From Desulfovibrio psychrotolerans (GTDB lineage: Bacteria > Desulfobacterota > Desulfovibrionia > Desulfovibrionales > Desulfovibrionaceae): a stretch of 64,000 nucleotides of DNA. Where the stretch lies: positions 186,001 to 250,000 of the forward strand of contig NZ_BLVP01000007.1 in the NCBI RefSeq assembly GCF_013340305.1. Reading direction: 5' to 3'. Below, piece after piece: positions 63,041 to 64,000 of the stretch (the first letter of the stretch is position 1; the number at the start of each line of letters is the position of its first letter). Both the position numbers and the translations under genes were made by a program. Under the pieces are notes generated by a model. It did no database searches, was not told the origin of the DNA, and worked only from the letters and a program-made list of their open reading frames with translations.

Positions 63041-64000
63041 ATGGCACGCATTCTCATCATAGACGGCGACTCCGCCTTCCGCGACACACTGGGAGCCATT
63101 GTCACGGGCCTCGGCCATCATGCAGACCACGCCGCCACGCTGGCCGAAGCAATGGCCCCCTCAACCTCACGCGGCACAGACATCATCTTTCTGAACGCCC
63201 GCCTTGAGGACGGCAGCGGACTGGACGCCCTGCCCCGCCTGCGCAACACCCCCGGCAAGCCGGAAATCATCATCGTCACAGACGCCGCCACCCCGGACGG
63301 AGCGGAACGCGCCATCCGCAACGGTGCGTGGGAGTATCTCTCCAAGCAGGGCACCGTGGACCGCATGGTTCTCCCCCTGCTCCGCGCGCTGGAATATCGG
63401 GGCCGCAAGCCCAGCAAGCGGGAGGAGGTGCGCCTCAAACGCGACTCCATCATCGGCAACGGCGCGGGCATTACCCGCTGTCTGGATATCGTGTCCGAGG
63501 CTGCCGCGTCAGACGCCTCAGCCCTGCTGTACGGAGAAACCGGGGTAGGCAAAGAGGTCTTTGCCCGCGCCATCCACGAAAACAGCCAGCGTCATAGCGG
63601 TCCCTTCGTGGCGGTAGACTGCGCCTCGCTCTCGCGTACCCTCGCGGGGTCCACCCTGTTCGGGCATCGTAAGGGCGCGTTCACCGGAGCGGACAAGGAC
63701 CGCGACGGCCTTGTGGCACAGGCCCACCGGGGAACGCTCTTTCTGGACGAGGTGGGCGAACTGCCGCTGGCCATGCAAAAGATTTTCCTCCGCGTCCTGC
63801 AGGAGCACCGTTTCCGCCCCGTGGGGGGCCGCGCGGAAATCACTTCCGATTTCCGCCTCATCTGCGCCACCAACCGCAATCTGGAAGAAATGGTCTCGCG
63901 CGGAACCTTCCGCAGCGACCTGCTTTTCCGCATGCGCACCGTGGTCATGCACATCCCCCCCCTGCGGGAACGTACCGAAGACCTCCCGGAACTGGCGGAA
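63041..64000 (+). CDS. Sigma54-dependent regulator with altered receiver, 3' end outside window
   Basis: The ATG at 63041 (AGGAA upstream) opens a frame that continues past the right edge; 320 codons are visible. The receiver domain (~1-120) keeps ILIIDGD but has Asn52 in FLNARLEDGSG where the phosphoacceptor Asp is expected, and SKQ instead of a K-P motif. The AAA+ domain follows: Walker A YGETGVGKE near residue 168, GAFTGAD near 213, GTLFLDEVGE and the sensor ICATNRN. It should bind sigma54-RNA polymerase. Its C-terminal DNA-binding domain is not visible. It is coupled to the degenerate kinase upstream, so signal transfer must use something other than Asp phosphorylation. Confidence 0.88.
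   Translation, partial: MARILIIDGDSAFRDTLGAIVTGLGHHADHAATLAEAMAPSTSRGTDIIFLNARLEDGSGLDALPRLRNTPGKPEIIIVTDAATPDGAERAIRNGAWEYLSKQGTVDRMVLPLLRALEYRGRKPSKREEVRLKRDSIIGNGAGITRCLDIVSEAAASDASALLYGETGVGKEVFARAIHENSQRHSGPFVAVDCASLSRTLAGSTLFGHRKGAFTGADKDRDGLVAQAHRGTLFLDEVGELPLAMQKIFLRVLQEHRFRPVGGRAEITSDFRLICATNRNLEEMVSRGTFRSDLLFRMRTVVMHIPPLRERTEDLPELAE

Overview
The window is GC-rich bacterial chromosome from a sulfate-reducing member of the Desulfovibrio group. The main evidence is a complete dissimilatory APS reductase / Qmo electron-transfer locus on the minus strand (aprB-aprA-qmoA-qmoB-qmoC-qmoD). Supporting evidence is a Desulfovibrio-type trimeric porin followed by hisD-purC-fabI, several two-component systems, rubrerythrin and a nickel-uptake operon. 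No phage, plasmid, transposase or CRISPR array was seen.

Layout. 1-639: partial membrane acyltransferase (-). 1061-4329: formate dehydrogenase maturation and molybdenum cofactor operon fdhE-fdhD-mobA-moaA (+). 4429-12653: APS reductase and Qmo genes (-), with an internal terminator between aprA and qmoA and a hairpin before qmoD. 12654-13431: long divergent control region with a sigma70-like promoter, a Rex-like operator over its -10 and a CRP/HcpR-type palindrome. 13432-15256: an EPSP-synthase-like protein lacking catalytic residues, plus a small helical protein. 15678-20841: porin, hisD, purC, fabI and a 31-residue membrane peptide. 21081-21651: two identical tRNA-Ser(GGA) genes. 21726-25327: membrane protein, PilZ and TPR genes (-) and a soluble histidine kinase (+). 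25639-29354: polar amino-acid ABC transporter with both permeases fused in one protein. 29725-34398: chemoreceptor, a solute-binding protein, and a kinase-like protein next to a universal stress protein. 34401-38516 (-): glycosyltransferase, nucleoside transporter, rubrerythrin and a glycine-zipper lipoprotein. 38983-44111: nikABCDE. 44366-48001: EamA transporter, PP2C-like phosphatase and an EAL-HDOD protein. 48122-54211 (-): YeiH-type exporter, small membrane protein, c-heme sensor kinase and sigma54 regulator. 54649-54735: tRNA-Leu(CAG). 54910-61342: orphan protein, Dus, phosphoesterase, two Hsp20 proteins, a Trm112-like protein, PHP phosphatase and U32 peptidase. 61457-64000: a kinase-regulator pair in which the expected phosphoacceptor residues are replaced.

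Most notable observations. (1) A ~140 bp imperfect-palindromic intergenic repeat occurs twice (27298-27441 and 37912-38043) with conserved stem-loops and G-U-compatible changes. (2) The hybrid kinase and sigma54 regulator at the right end have lost the H-box His, the kinase receiver Asp and the regulator Asp. (3) A pseudo-EPSP synthase with a chorismate-mutase-like N-terminus is divergent from the apr-qmo genes. (4) The aprB upstream region carries redox-type operator candidates. (5) An exporter, a small protein, a periplasmic heme-c sensor kinase and a sigma54 regulator form a possible sulfur- or redox-sensing unit. All functional calls come from reading the sequence and from remembered family motifs; no database search was run.
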